Assembly (NCBI RefSeq): GCF_000613885.1
Contig: NZ_BAJV01000014.1
Coordinates: 1 to 64,000 of the forward strand
Length of the DNA: 64,000 bases
Origin: Asaia prunellae JCM 25354
GTDB taxonomy: Bacteria > Pseudomonadota > Alphaproteobacteria > Acetobacterales > Acetobacteraceae
Direction of reading: 5' to 3'
Positions 38,286-47,694 of this stretch are shown here, piece by piece (within the stretch, counting starts at the first letter, position 1; the number at the start of each line of letters is the position of its first letter). Below the pieces are notes generated by a model, which saw only the letters and a list, made by a program, of their open reading frames with translations, searched no databases and was not told the DNA's origin. The position numbers were made by a program, and so were the translations under genes.

Positions 38286-39846
38286 TCACTCTCCGGAGAG
38301 TGGCAAAGGCACCCAACGCAGCCCGTCCTGTCCCTGAACAAGAAGCAGGATTGTATGTTTTTTCTGCTGGCGTGCACGTGTCAGTTCTTTTGACAGGGCA
38401 TCCGGCGAGTTTACGCCTACCTGCTGTACCTCCGTCACCACGTCTCCTGTCTGCAATCCGCGCGTATCAGCAGGGCCGTCGCGTGTGACGTCGGTTACAA
38501 CGACACCGCGCTGGGAGTCGGACAGATTGTATTTGGCGCGCGTCTCGTCATCGATCGCTGCGAAGGTAACGCCCAGATCTGCCAGAGCCAGCTTGCTGGG
38601 TCCTTTGGTCTTGGCCTCGGTGGGTGGCATGTCGGGTGTCTCAGGTGAGGGGCGGATCTCACTGTCGCATCAAGTGTTTTTCCCTTGCGCCAGATGCCGA
38701 ATGTCGTTTTGGTTCCCGGAGTGATTTCGGCTACCAGACGGGGCAGGGCATGACCGTCGATTGGTTTGCCGTTAAGAGAGACAATGACATCGCCTGTCTG
38801 CAGTTTAGCTGCTGCAGCTGGACCTTTTGGGTCAACACTTGCGATCATGGCCCCTTTTTCGGGTTTGAGACCAATACTGTCAGCAATTTCATGCGTGACA
38901 TCCTGCACCTTGACCCCGACCCATCCACGCGACACATGGCCGTCGCGGCGCAACTGCTCGATGACTCCTTTGGCGTCATTGGCAGGAATGGCAAAACCGA
39001 TGCCGATGGAACCACCACTTGAACTGTAGATGGCGGTATTGATGCCAATGACCTCACCGTTGAGGTCGAAAAGGGGGCCGCCTGAATTGCCGCGATTGAT
39101 GGAGGCGTCGGTCTGGATATAGTCGTCATACAGGCCATGATTGATGTCGCGCCCGCGAGACGACACGATACCGCTCGTGACGGTACCAGACAGGCCGAAC
39201 GGATTGCCGATGGCCAGCACGCGATCGCCCACACGTGCCTTGTCGCTGTCGCCGAAAGATACGATTGGGAAGGGCGCCTTGCGTTCGATCTTGATCACCC
39301 CGAGATCGGTACGGCTGTCGCGTCCTATGATCTTGGCTGGGAGCACCGTGCCATCCTGCAACGTGACCGATACCTTGTCAGCATCCTTGATGACGTGGTT
39401 GTTGGTCACGATATAGCCGTCAGGCGAGATGATGAATCCCGAGCCAGAGCCTGCATCTTGCGTGGCGGGTCCGACGGGTTCGGCGCATGGTTCATGTAGT
39501 CGTGAAAGAATTTCTCCATCGGCGAGCCGGGTGGAAACTGAGGAACCTGCGGCCCGTCATCAGGGCTTGCATCCGGGCCGTCATCATCATCGTCATCTTC
39601 GCCAGGCTTCAGCGTTGCCGAGATCGAAATATTGACTACGGCAGGCAGCAGACGGGCAGCAAGGTCCGCCAGTGAATCGGGAGCTGCATGCACGCTTCGC
39701 GCCACGGCAGCAGGATCGGCCTGAGCCGTTGCCATCGGGGCGCCTGTCGTCGAGGCTCCGGGAGGAGCCGCTGTCTGGGCGAAAACGGAAGAACTGGCGG
39801 AGACCCAGCCGCCCATCAGAGCAGCAAGAACGAAGCGATGTTTCAT
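38286..39846 (-). CDS. degP: Do/DegP family periplasmic serine protease (two frameshifts)
   Basis: Periplasmic quality-control protease and chaperone. Signal peptide to VFAQ, an acidic run (GEDDDDDDGPDASPDDG), the trypsin-like domain with His in TNNHVI, Asp in SRTDLGVI and Ser in RGNSGGPLFD, then two PDZ domains (GWVGVKVQDVTHEIA; KLALADLGVTFAAID). Breaks near 39440-39470 (before GSGFIISPDGYIV) and 38655-38675 (between the PDZ domains) each fit one lost base. Restored length about 520 residues from ATG 39846. Confidence 0.92.
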
Positions 39847-39865
39847 GATCTTACGGTAACGCAAT

Positions 39866-41064
39866 TCATGGGTTTGCGTCACCTATCTCCGCGTTACGAT
39901 CTTTCTTTGCTTCTTCCAGAGCTTCCTTGCGTGTCTCACCGGCCATCAGCGCGGCCTGACGGCGATGGCGATCGAGCCAGACTGCCAAGCATAAACGCCA
40001 AGGAAGCCGAGGATATTGACGAGAATCTGGATAACCCAGCCATCGCCGAAGCTGTTCATGACCAGACGGGCAAACAGATCCAGGATGGTTCCGAAGCTGA
40101 AAACCTCGAGAGAGTGGCGCCCGAGCATCGCCAGGCCCTGACCGCCCCTTGTCTCCGAAAGTCTTGTGGCTGTGATGGAGGACTGCACAAGAATAAGAAT
40201 GGCCATGGCATCGACCCATCGCCAGATGGCAAGATCCGACTTGTCGGCCTGGGGGATATCGGCGAGCGGCCTGAGGCTTGGCAGGTTCCAGCTTTCGTAA
40301 GGGAAGCACTCAAGCGCGCCGAAGATCAGATAGATGATCGCGAGTGTTTTCGCCCAGAGTGGCCCTGGCAGATTGCCGTCGCGTCTGCCCGCCATGATGG
40401 CCGCCAGCATTCCCAGTGTGAAGATGAGTTGCCATGCGAAGGGGTTGAAGTACCATCCATCCGGGTCGAGCCAGTTCGGCAGATTGAGTGTAGGATCGCT
40501 GTTGATCAGACCCCAGAGCGCCAGACTCGTACCCCCCAGAAGCCATGGCGAAATCTTCCACAGGAAAACCAGCAGAGGGAAAGCCAGCAGAAGGACGATG
40601 TAGAGTGGCAGAATGTTCAGGTTGTTGGGGAGGGCTTCGAGGGAAAGCACCCGCCAGACCCATTCATGCCCGTGAGCAAGCTCGGGTTCGAGGAAATCGA
40701 CCGGGACGGGAGAATAATGGCGCCATTGTCTGATGGTAAAGACCGACACCAGAAGCATGACCATCTGGAAAAGATAGAGCCGCCAGCAACGACGCACGAT
40801 CCGTTCGATACCCACAAGCCAGCCACCTGTCGGAGGCCCGCGCAGGATCAGCCGACCATAAGCCAGCCATGAGGCATATCCGGCCAGAAGGACGAAGATT
40901 TCGGCAGCATCGGCAAAGCCGAAATTACGCAAAGTGAATCGGTTGAGCACATCCTGAGGGGCGTGATCGGCCAGCATCATCAGCAGTGCGATGCCACGAA
41001 GCGCATCAATGCGATGGTCGCGTTTCCTGCGTTTCGGGGCGGCGTCGGTCTTGGCCTCGCTCAT
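39866..41064 (-). CDS. opgC: OpgC protein, acyltransferase-type (C-terminal frameshift)
   Basis: Polytopic inner-membrane protein of the OpgC/acyltransferase-3 superfamily that adds succinyl or similar groups to periplasmic glucans. It starts RDHRIDALRGIALLMMLADH and has FVLLAGYASWLAYGR and about ten membrane helices. Near 39975-39992 the frame breaks; the next frame adds a charged cytoplasmic tail (LDRHRRQAALMAGETRKEA) ending at 39866. Restored length about 399 residues. It is upstream of degP, in the same minus-strand run as opgGH. Confidence 0.85.
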
Positions 41065-41205
41065 TCCTGTCCTGCTTTCCTGCCCAGATAGTCCGGGAGG
41101 GTACCCGGCTCCGCCCTGCTCATACGCGCAGATGCTTGCGTGATCCACTTCCCGCCATGCTAAATGAAAGCGCACAGGGTACGGCCCCGTCGCCAGAGGA
41201 CAAAC

Positions 41206-42351
41206 ATGACCGATTTTGAAAAACCCGCCAATGAAACCGACCAGCGCAGAATTCTCGAGACCCTGCGTCTTGTCAAAGACGAGGCAGGCACATCGAATGT
41301 CCTGAGTTTTGCCTCTCTCGAGGGCATCGCCCTGCGCGATGGTCATGCTCACGTGTCGCTTGCGACCTCGCGTGAGGATGCTGCCCGTATCGAGCCAATG
41401 CGCCCCCGTGTCGAAGCTGCCCTTGCCACTTTGCCCGGGATTTCACGCGCGACCATCATTCTGACAGCGCATCGCGCACCCGGAAAGGCCGCGGCACAGC
41501 CGCAGGGACACCGTCCCTTCCAGCTCGAGCAACCTGCCAACAGTCCAGGCCATCCCCAGCCGACGCGTCCTGATGGCAAGGCCCTGCCTCAGGTGCGTGC
41601 CATCATTGCCGTGGCATCGGGCAAGGGTGGGGTGGGCAAATCGACCACTGCGGTCAATCTCGCAGCGGGTCTGGCCAGGCTAGGGCTGCGCACCGGTATG
41701 CTTGATGCCGATATTTACGGCCCCTCCCTGCCACGTATGCTCGGTCATTCTGCCAAACCGGCTCTGGAAAACGGCAAGATCATTCCTGTCGAAGCCTGGG
41801 GCATGCATGCGATGTCGATCGGGTTCCTGGTTGATGAGCAGCAGGCCATGATCTGGCGCGGTCCCATGGTCATGGGGGCTATCGGGCAGTTTCTTGCCGA
41901 TGTGGCCTGGCCCGCTCTCGACGTGCTCGTGATCGATATGCCCCCCGGTACGGGTGATGCCCAGCTTACCATTGCCCAGAAGCTCAGTCTGCGTGGTGCG
42001 GTGATTGTTTCCACCCCGCAGGATATTGCCCTGCTCGATGCCCGCCGTGGTCTTGCCATGTTCGAGCGGATGAATGTGCCGCTTCTGGGTATTGTGGAGA
42101 ACATGTCCTATTTCTGCTGTCCGAACTGCAACCATCGTACCGAGCTTTTCGGGCATGGTGGTGCGCGTGAGGAAGCCGAGAAGGCGAATGTGCCGTTCCT
42201 TGGCGAAATTCCATTGCTTGCTGATATTCGCATGAGTGCTGATGCCGGCACACCGATCATTCTTTCGGCACCGGAAAGTGAGGCAGCACAGGCTTATACC
42301 CGTCTTGCCCGTGCAGTAGCCCAGAGCCTGCGTCTGGAGCCCGGAGCATGA
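41206..42351 (+). CDS. apbC: Mrp/ApbC family iron-sulfur cluster carrier ATPase
   Basis: Cytosolic P-loop NTPase that carries Fe-S clusters. An N-terminal MIP18-like (DUF59) domain is followed by Walker A ASGKGGVGKSTTAVNLA, DADIYGPSLPRMLG, VIDMPPGTGDAQLT and the CxxC cluster site in CCPNCNHRTELFG. GAGGACAAAC before ATG 41206 supports that start (381 residues). It overlaps the small lipoprotein gene at its end. Confidence 0.93.
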   Translation: MTDFEKPANETDQRRILETLRLVKDEAGTSNVLSFASLEGIALRDGHAHVSLATSREDAARIEPMRPRVEAALATLPGISRATIILTAHRAPGKAAAQPQGHRPFQLEQPANSPGHPQPTRPDGKALPQVRAIIAVASGKGGVGKSTTAVNLAAGLARLGLRTGMLDADIYGPSLPRMLGHSAKPALENGKIIPVEAWGMHAMSIGFLVDEQQAMIWRGPMVMGAIGQFLADVAWPALDVLVIDMPPGTGDAQLTIAQKLSLRGAVIVSTPQDIALLDARRGLAMFERMNVPLLGIVENMSYFCCPNCNHRTELFGHGGAREEAEKANVPFLGEIPLLADIRMSADAGTPIILSAPESEAAQAYTRLARAVAQSLRLEPGA

Positions 42352-42518
42352 TCCGTCTGCTTCTGGCGTTTTTCATGGTTGGCGTTGCGCTTGCTGGGTG
42401 TGGGCCGCGCAAGGTTCCTCATCACGGATATGCAGCTGATGGATATGGAGTCATTGACGACTCTCCCCATCTTCCTCCGCCGGACACGTTATGGCATCCG
42501 GCACCGGCAGCACACTGA
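42348..42518 (+). CDS. Small lipoprotein coupled to apbC
   Basis: A 56-residue frame that begins ATGA-overlapped with the apbC stop. MIRLLLAFFMVGVALAGC is a lipoprotein signal with lipobox LAGC. The mature part is His/Pro-rich (KVPHHGYAADGYG, SPHLPPP). Acetobacterial small lipoproteins of this style are common, but I know no function. Confidence 0.6.
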   Translation: MIRLLLAFFMVGVALAGCGPRKVPHHGYAADGYGVIDDSPHLPPPDTLWHPAPAAH

Positions 42519-42551
42519 GGTGTAAAACGCTGCTGGAATTCCGTCCGGGGG

Positions 42552-42638
42552 TGTGCGGGTTTTGGGGCGCTGATCGATTCGAAAGTAGCGCGAAAGGGCG
42601 GACCCTTTCGCGTGTTCAGGGGAAAGCTCCGGAAAGCT
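42552..42638. repeat. Palindromic intergenic element (copy 3)
   Basis: CGCGAAAGGG (42589-42598) and CCCTTTCGCG (42603-42612) form a 10-bp stem, followed by a GAAAGCTTTC palindrome. It lies between convergent genes. The sequence differs from copies 1 and 4, but the layout is alike. Confidence 0.45.
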
Positions 42639-42639
42639 T

Positions 42640-43292
42640 TCAGTTCCCGGCGGGTTTGGCCTGGTCGCCGGTATTTTCCGTCACGGAGACATCGCCGCTG
42701 ACCGTGCGGTTGAGCACCGAGAAAGACACGGCGTCCATGGTCGTGACATCGACATCATCGCCGATCTTGAGCGTGCTGAGCAAAGGCCACAGGGCCTTTT
42801 GCCTGACAGTTACGGTGCGTGTGATGTCAGCATGGTCGATGACTGTTACCTTATGGGCAGCAGCATCGACAGCCACGACTTTGACGCGCTGACGCTGGAA
42901 CGAGACGAGCGTGCCATGAGGGTGGCGCTTCGCATGGCCTTTGGCGGATGAAACCGTCGATTCAGGAAGCGGGCTGCCAGGGGCGGCAATATCAGCGGCC
43001 ATGGTCTGGAAGAACCGCATCGAAATATGATCACCCGCTTCGAGATGAGGCAGATTCTTGGCATCCTTCGGATGGTGAGCGTAAGGAGACCGCCTTTCTG
43101 ATCACGGAGGAGGATGGTTCTGGTCTGCATATCGACGGTTTCGACCGTCGCATTCATGTTTTGGTTGCCCGTGATCACGGCCTGCGCGGCTGCGTGCCTG
43201 GGGGTGGCCGTCAGGGCTGATGCCGACAGGAGAAGGGCAGTCAGTGCGGGGCCCAGAAAACGACGGGTCATACGCGTTATTCTCGAAACCAT
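42640..43292 (-). CDS. Exported hypothetical protein (frameshifted)
   Basis: Signal peptide (LGPALTALLLSASALTATP to AAAQA), then a domain with paired NxNATVETVDMQTRTILLRD and VVAVDAAAHKVTVIDHAD strands, each followed by a KNLPHLEAGDHI or LSTLKIGDDVDV block. This suggests two similar small beta domains. The break is near 43065-43075 (one base lost). Restored length about 217 residues; ATG 43271 is an alternative start. Family not recognised. Confidence 0.65.
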
Positions 43293-43547
43293 GGGAACGT
43301 TCTTGTCCTTCTTGGGTGTCAGTCAAAACTGGGAGCTATCGGATCGTTTTCCTGGTATGGAAGATCCAAGGACGTCAGGTTGCCCTATGTCTGTCTATCC
43401 GAAAAGGGGGCAACCGGCTCATGGCACGCAATTAAGTCATGTGGAAGCACCGGTTTGAGGCGCGCTGGTGATAAGACTGGCTGTACAAGACATCACTGTC
43501 GTAGAATCTGGCGTGACAGATAACTCATTTTGTTGTGAAAACGAGTC

Positions 43548-45719
43548 ATGACTCTTTTCTCCTTGTCCTGCATTTATCGGCGCAGTCTGTTTTTCTTCTG
43601 TGTATCCGTTTTTTCAGGAGGCTGCTGTTTTGCCGGCATAACAGGAAAAGCCGACAAACCGGATGAGCGTATTCTTGTACGTGGACGTCAGGCAGCGGGA
43701 ATAATGGCTGATTACGGTTGGCACGAGGTATCTCTCGGTCCTCTTGGAACCCGCTCCCTGCTCGATACGCCATTTTCAGTCATGATTGTGCCGCGCGATG
43801 TGATTCTGAATCAGCAGGCACGCAATGTGAATGATCTGGCCCAGTATCTGCCTTCCGTACAGCTGGAGATGCGCGGAGACCCCAATACAAGTCGACCACA
43901 GTCGCGCGGGTTTGAGGCTGATGTGATTGCCAATTCGCGTCTTGATGGTCTGAACATGGTCATTACCACGCCCTATGCCGCCGAACAGTTCGATTCACTT
44001 CAGGTGCTGAATGGTTTGTCAGGAGCGCTTTACGGCCCACAGAATCCGGCCGGGACATTTGATTATACACTCAACCGGCCGACAGATCATCCTAGGGAAA
44101 GGGTGGTCATGGGCGTCGATTCAGCGCAGGCCCTGATGGAGTCGTTCGATGCTTCGGGCCGTATCGGAAAGAGCAGATGGTTTGGCTATCGCGTGACGAT
44201 GCTTAATCAGTCTGGTACGACCTATGCACCGGAAACCCATCTTCGACGCAACCTGATTAGTGGCGCTTTCGACCTGAATCTGGATTCCAGAACGCAGCTT
44301 CAGATTGATGCAAGCCAGTACAGCTATGCACAGCGTGGTTATGCTGGCGGATTTTCCTATGCAACGGGGCTGGCCCTGCCTGCGGCGCCTGATCTTTCGC
44401 GCAAAGGCTATGGTCAGGATTTCGCAGGTTACAACGCTTCGATCAATACGGTTCTGGCCAAGCTTATCCACCATTTCAACGATGACTGGTCGCTGACGCT
44501 TGGCGGATTGTATCAGGATGCCTGGCGCAATGTGTTTTCGGTTACCAATACTTTGACAGACTCGGCAGGTCATTATCGTACAAGCATTGCTGCTGCCACG
44601 ACGGCCAATGATTTTCGTGTCTGGTCAAATCTGGCTTATGCGAATGGTCGATTCCGGACAGGGCCTTTTATTCACCGTGTGGTGATTGGCTCGAACGGGT
44701 ACAGCATGGGCACATTCAACCCTACCAGGGGCGCCAATATGGTGCTCGGTACGGCTCGCATAGGTGCTCCGGTCACATTCTCTGGCACACAACCCTATTT
44801 CTCTGGGCGGTACCAGTCGGCGTCTATCACCTCTCAGTCGTTGCTGGCCGGCGATACAATTGCACTGACCCGCCACTTGTCGATCATGGGGACACTGGCC
44901 TGGAGCTGGCTTGATACGGGTAGCAGCAATAGCCAGGGCGTCACGACGGCGCGTTATCATGTCGGTGCAGTTTTCACGCCCATGACCAGCATCATCTATC
45001 ACGTCGATTCTAGTACCAGTCTCTATGGCACCTGGGGCAGGGCGGTTCAGGCCGGACCTGTGGCGCCCATATCAAGCTCAAATGCCAATCAGGTTCTGTC
45101 GCCTCTCCGCTCGGAGGAATACGAGTTGGGTGTGAAATACCGTCCCGTACCGGATCTGATGGTAAGTGCGGCGGGATTTCGTATGACGCGCGGTTTTGCG
45201 TTCACTGATCCAGCTACCGGTCTGTATCGCGAGGCGGGGCAACAGCGCAATTATGGAGTGGAAGGGCAGATTGCCGGGCGTGTCACGAAAGCGGTGAGTC
45301 TGTTTGGCGGTGTTACCTGGCTGGATGCCCAGACCGGGGCAACCGGTACACTCCTTACGTCGCGCAAGCAGGTTGTCGGAGTTGCGCCTGTACAGGCCAA
45401 TCTGTTGCTGGATTACCACCCGGGCTGGATGAGGAATGTGGCCGTGAATGCCAGCCTGCATGTCATGGGGCGTCGTGCTGCGGACGTTGCCAATTACAGT
45501 TTTGCGTCAGGGTTTACGACTCTTGATCTTGGCGCGCGTTATGGTTTTCACGTTTATCAGGTGCCGGTTGTTATACGTTTTGGCGTGTCGAATGTCACCG
45601 ACAAGCAGTATTGGGCTTCGGTTTATCCAAGTTCGATCAATGGTGCAGCAAATGCCACGAATTCGGCTGTTGCCGGGTTACCGAGAACCTATCACGCAAC
45701 CACGGAAATCGACTTCTGA
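43548..45719 (+). CDS. TonB-dependent siderophore receptor
   Basis: A 723-residue outer-membrane receptor in one intact frame. Signal peptide (RRSLFFFCVSVFSGGCCFAG), short mature N-terminus without an STN signalling domain, plug (DTPFSVMIVPRDVI, NDLAQYLPSVQLEMRGD, RPQSRGFEAD, ALYGPQNPAGTFDY), then a barrel ending in phenylalanine (TTEIDF). The plug's NPAGT block is typical of siderophore receptors; ligand unknown. The 3' end overlaps the convergent acyltransferase gene by 28 bases. Confidence 0.9.
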   Translation: MTLFSLSCIYRRSLFFFCVSVFSGGCCFAGITGKADKPDERILVRGRQAAGIMADYGWHEVSLGPLGTRSLLDTPFSVMIVPRDVILNQQARNVNDLAQYLPSVQLEMRGDPNTSRPQSRGFEADVIANSRLDGLNMVITTPYAAEQFDSLQVLNGLSGALYGPQNPAGTFDYTLNRPTDHPRERVVMGVDSAQALMESFDASGRIGKSRWFGYRVTMLNQSGTTYAPETHLRRNLISGAFDLNLDSRTQLQIDASQYSYAQRGYAGGFSYATGLALPAAPDLSRKGYGQDFAGYNASINTVLAKLIHHFNDDWSLTLGGLYQDAWRNVFSVTNTLTDSAGHYRTSIAAATTANDFRVWSNLAYANGRFRTGPFIHRVVIGSNGYSMGTFNPTRGANMVLGTARIGAPVTFSGTQPYFSGRYQSASITSQSLLAGDTIALTRHLSIMGTLAWSWLDTGSSNSQGVTTARYHVGAVFTPMTSIIYHVDSSTSLYGTWGRAVQAGPVAPISSSNANQVLSPLRSEEYELGVKYRPVPDLMVSAAGFRMTRGFAFTDPATGLYREAGQQRNYGVEGQIAGRVTKAVSLFGGVTWLDAQTGATGTLLTSRKQVVGVAPVQANLLLDYHPGWMRNVAVNASLHVMGRRAADVANYSFASGFTTLDLGARYGFHVYQVPVVIRFGVSNVTDKQYWASVYPSSINGAANATNSAVAGLPRTYHATTEIDF

Positions 45720-46789
45720 GCGGGACATTCCGCTCCCGTATTCTGGGCGTCGGCTGTGGCGCGGCTGTCCAGAGGCTGCCACCCTGACACAGTATCGCTG
45801 TTCTGGCGCAACGCTGCAGCGCCGTAAGCCACTGCGCTCCATGCGGCATTGGCCAGCGCCTTGCGGCTTGGAAAATCCTCTGGTGCCAAAGGTGGATGCA
45901 TGAGGATTGTAGCGCGCTTGTTGCGTCTTTTCAGAAATTGCCAGACATGCGGACCGAGATCCATATCACCATACCAGGCAAAGACAGCGCGGTTCGTCCG
46001 AGTGACAGGCAGTCCTTCAAGACGGTCATAGACAAGGGAAATGGGTTGGATGAGAGGGGTGAGCCCCGCCGGGTAGGAGGGCATATCGAGTGCCGGAGCG
46101 TTCTTGGGCAGGCGTGGCAGTTTGGCGATGGCGAAGAATGTTGACATGAACGGGAGTACACGAGATCCGTCAGATGAGGTGCCTTCAGGAAACAGAATAA
46201 GATTATCACCCGTGGCAAGGCGTGTGATCATTTCATCGCGTTCCCGACCTGTCGTACTTCTGTTTCGACTGACGAAAATTGTGCGGCCGATTTTGGAGAC
46301 CAGTCCCATTATGGGCCAGCGCTCGATATCGCCTTTGGCAACGAAAACAGAATAGATCTTCGTACCGAGAACCGGAATATCGAGCCAGGAGGAATGATTG
46401 GCCACGTAAATGATCGGGCGCTCACCGCGCGCGCGCCCTTTTTTCCCTCCGACCGTGCCGACTGGCTGGCCGATCATCTTGATATCCAGATCAAGCAATC
46501 TACACAGCACACCCCAGATGACACGTGTCCAGCGTATTTTCAGTACACCAGGTATTGGCAGGAGAAGCGCTTCGAACCCTACCGAGAGCGGCACCCACAC
46601 GACAACGCCAGCAAGGCGCAGACAGGCATGGAGCGCCTCTAGTTTCCCGATAATTTTTCCCGTGGGTGAAAGATCAGCGAAGTCTTCAAGAACCGGGCGA
46701 TTTTTACCACCTGTGATAGCGTTGTCAGGAGAATGGCTCCATCGTGACAGCAATCCGGAGAGACGGTTTCGGAAGAGATCTGCGCTCAT
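45692..46789 (-). CDS. 1-acyl-sn-glycerol-3-phosphate acyltransferase family protein
   Basis: Membrane-associated PlsC-type acyltransferase in phospholipid synthesis (lysophosphatidic acid to phosphatidic acid) or a related lipid. N-terminal hydrophobic segment (LAGVVVWVPLSVGFEALLL), catalytic NHSSWLD (HX4D), FVAKGDI, FVSRNRS, and FPEGTSSDGSR. About 365 residues from ATG 46789; a TTG at 46825 would add 12. It is somewhat longer than PlsC, with a tail after the catalytic domain. Confidence 0.85.
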   Translation of the reverse strand: MSADLFRNRLSGLLSRWSHSPDNAITGGKNRPVLEDFADLSPTGKIIGKLEALHACLRLAGVVVWVPLSVGFEALLLPIPGVLKIRWTRVIWGVLCRLLDLDIKMIGQPVGTVGGKKGRARGERPIIYVANHSSWLDIPVLGTKIYSVFVAKGDIERWPIMGLVSKIGRTIFVSRNRSTTGRERDEMITRLATGDNLILFPEGTSSDGSRVLPFMSTFFAIAKLPRLPKNAPALDMPSYPAGLTPLIQPISLVYDRLEGLPVTRTNRAVFAWYGDMDLGPHVWQFLKRRNKRATILMHPPLAPEDFPSRKALANAAWSAVAYGAAALRQNSDTVSGWQPLDSRATADAQNTGAECPAQKSISVVA

Positions 46790-46936
46790 ATCCTGTTCAA
46801 TACTGTCATGATGCAAACGTGACAATCACCGTAACCGTCCAGCCTGTAGGGAATGCTACAGGTCTGATCAGCAAATGCCGGACAGGAAAGTCTATGCAGC
46901 TTGCCTGAAACACCGTTTCCCAAGAGGCTTCAAGGA

Positions 46937-46952
46937 TGTTTCACGTGAAACA
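46937..46952. promoter_or_regulatory. parS centromere site (perfect 16-mer)
   Basis: TGTTTCACGTGAAACA is the exact palindromic consensus bound by chromosomal ParB. It lies in the intergenic space between the acyltransferase and HdeD genes, 11 kb from parAB. Confidence 0.92.
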
Positions 46953-46968
46953 CAGATCAAGGTCCGCA

Positions 46969-46990
46969 GGTGGATAACAGATAATTCACA
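46969..46990. promoter_or_regulatory. Two DnaA-box-like 9-mers next to parS
   Basis: GGTGGATAA at 46969-46977 differs from the reverse-oriented DnaA box TGTGGATAA at one base. TAATTCACA at 46982-46990 differs from TTATNCACA at one base. Two near-matches in 22 bases, 17 bases from a perfect parS, are noteworthy but not proof of an origin. Confidence 0.35.
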
Positions 46991-47052
46991 AGTGCGAGGT
47001 GCGTCCCGGTGGAAGGATGGTGCGTCATTATCAAAAAGAAAGGAATGCAGAT

Positions 47053-47622
47053 ATGGCTGGTTTTGGCAATTTCCCCGAACTTCCTCCGATGAATCCTCAG
47101 CTTAAACCCAACTGGTTTATCGGTATGGGGGTGGTACTCCTTGTGCTGGGTGGGATCGCTTTTCTTGATACGGTTGTGACAACTCTCGCGAGCGTCATTG
47201 TAATCGGTTTCCTGCTGATTCTCTCGGGTGTGGCGTATCTGGTCCAGAGCTTCGCGCATCGCACAGTTGAGGGCTCGCGCTTCTGGATTACGGCCGTGAT
47301 GGGCTTTTTCTATGTGCTGGGAGGCATTCTGTTGATTCAGGAGCCTGCAACGGGATCGGTCTTCATCACGGCGTTTCTGGCAGGGTGTCTGATGGCTTCG
47401 GGGATTATGCGTGGGCTCTGGGCAGCTGGCCATCGCTATGTAGCCAACTGGTGGACCTTGTTGCTCAGTGCGATCATAGCGCTTCTGACGGGGGTGCTGG
47501 TTTTTGCCACCTTGCCCTGGTCAGGGCTGTGGCTGATTGGAACGTTTATTGCCATCGAGCTGATTTTCGGGGGGATTTCCGCTTTGGCTTTTGGTCTTTC
47601 GCTCAAGAAAGTCGGCAAGTAA
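47053..47622 (+). CDS. HdeD family acid-resistance membrane protein
   Basis: 189 residues, six membrane segments (WFIGMGVVLLVLGGIAFLD, LASVIVIGFLLILSGVAYL, FFYVLGGILLI, SVFITAFLAGCLMASGIM and two more), matching the HdeD/DUF308 pattern of paired helices. In E. coli HdeD supports acid resistance at high density; acid tolerance suits an acetic acid bacterium. AAAGGA about nine bases before ATG 47053 sets the start. Confidence 0.88.
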   Translation: MAGFGNFPELPPMNPQLKPNWFIGMGVVLLVLGGIAFLDTVVTTLASVIVIGFLLILSGVAYLVQSFAHRTVEGSRFWITAVMGFFYVLGGILLIQEPATGSVFITAFLAGCLMASGIMRGLWAAGHRYVANWWTLLLSAIIALLTGVLVFATLPWSGLWLIGTFIAIELIFGGISALAFGLSLKKVGK

Positions 47623-47665
47623 TCCGGCGTTTGCTGAAAGCTTCTCTGTCAATTCAGGAATGAGG

Positions 47666-47694
47666 ACAAAGGGGGCGATGAACGCCCCCTTTGT
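47666..47694. terminator. Bidirectional terminator between hdeD and trpA
   Basis: ACAAAGGGGGCG and CGCCCCCTTTGT arms with a short loop, between convergent stop codons. Confidence 0.8.

Noticed and set aside
39688-40872. 394-codon plus-strand frame opposite opgC and the degP start
   Set aside because: The product is low-complexity and charged, and runs antisense to two well-recognised genes.
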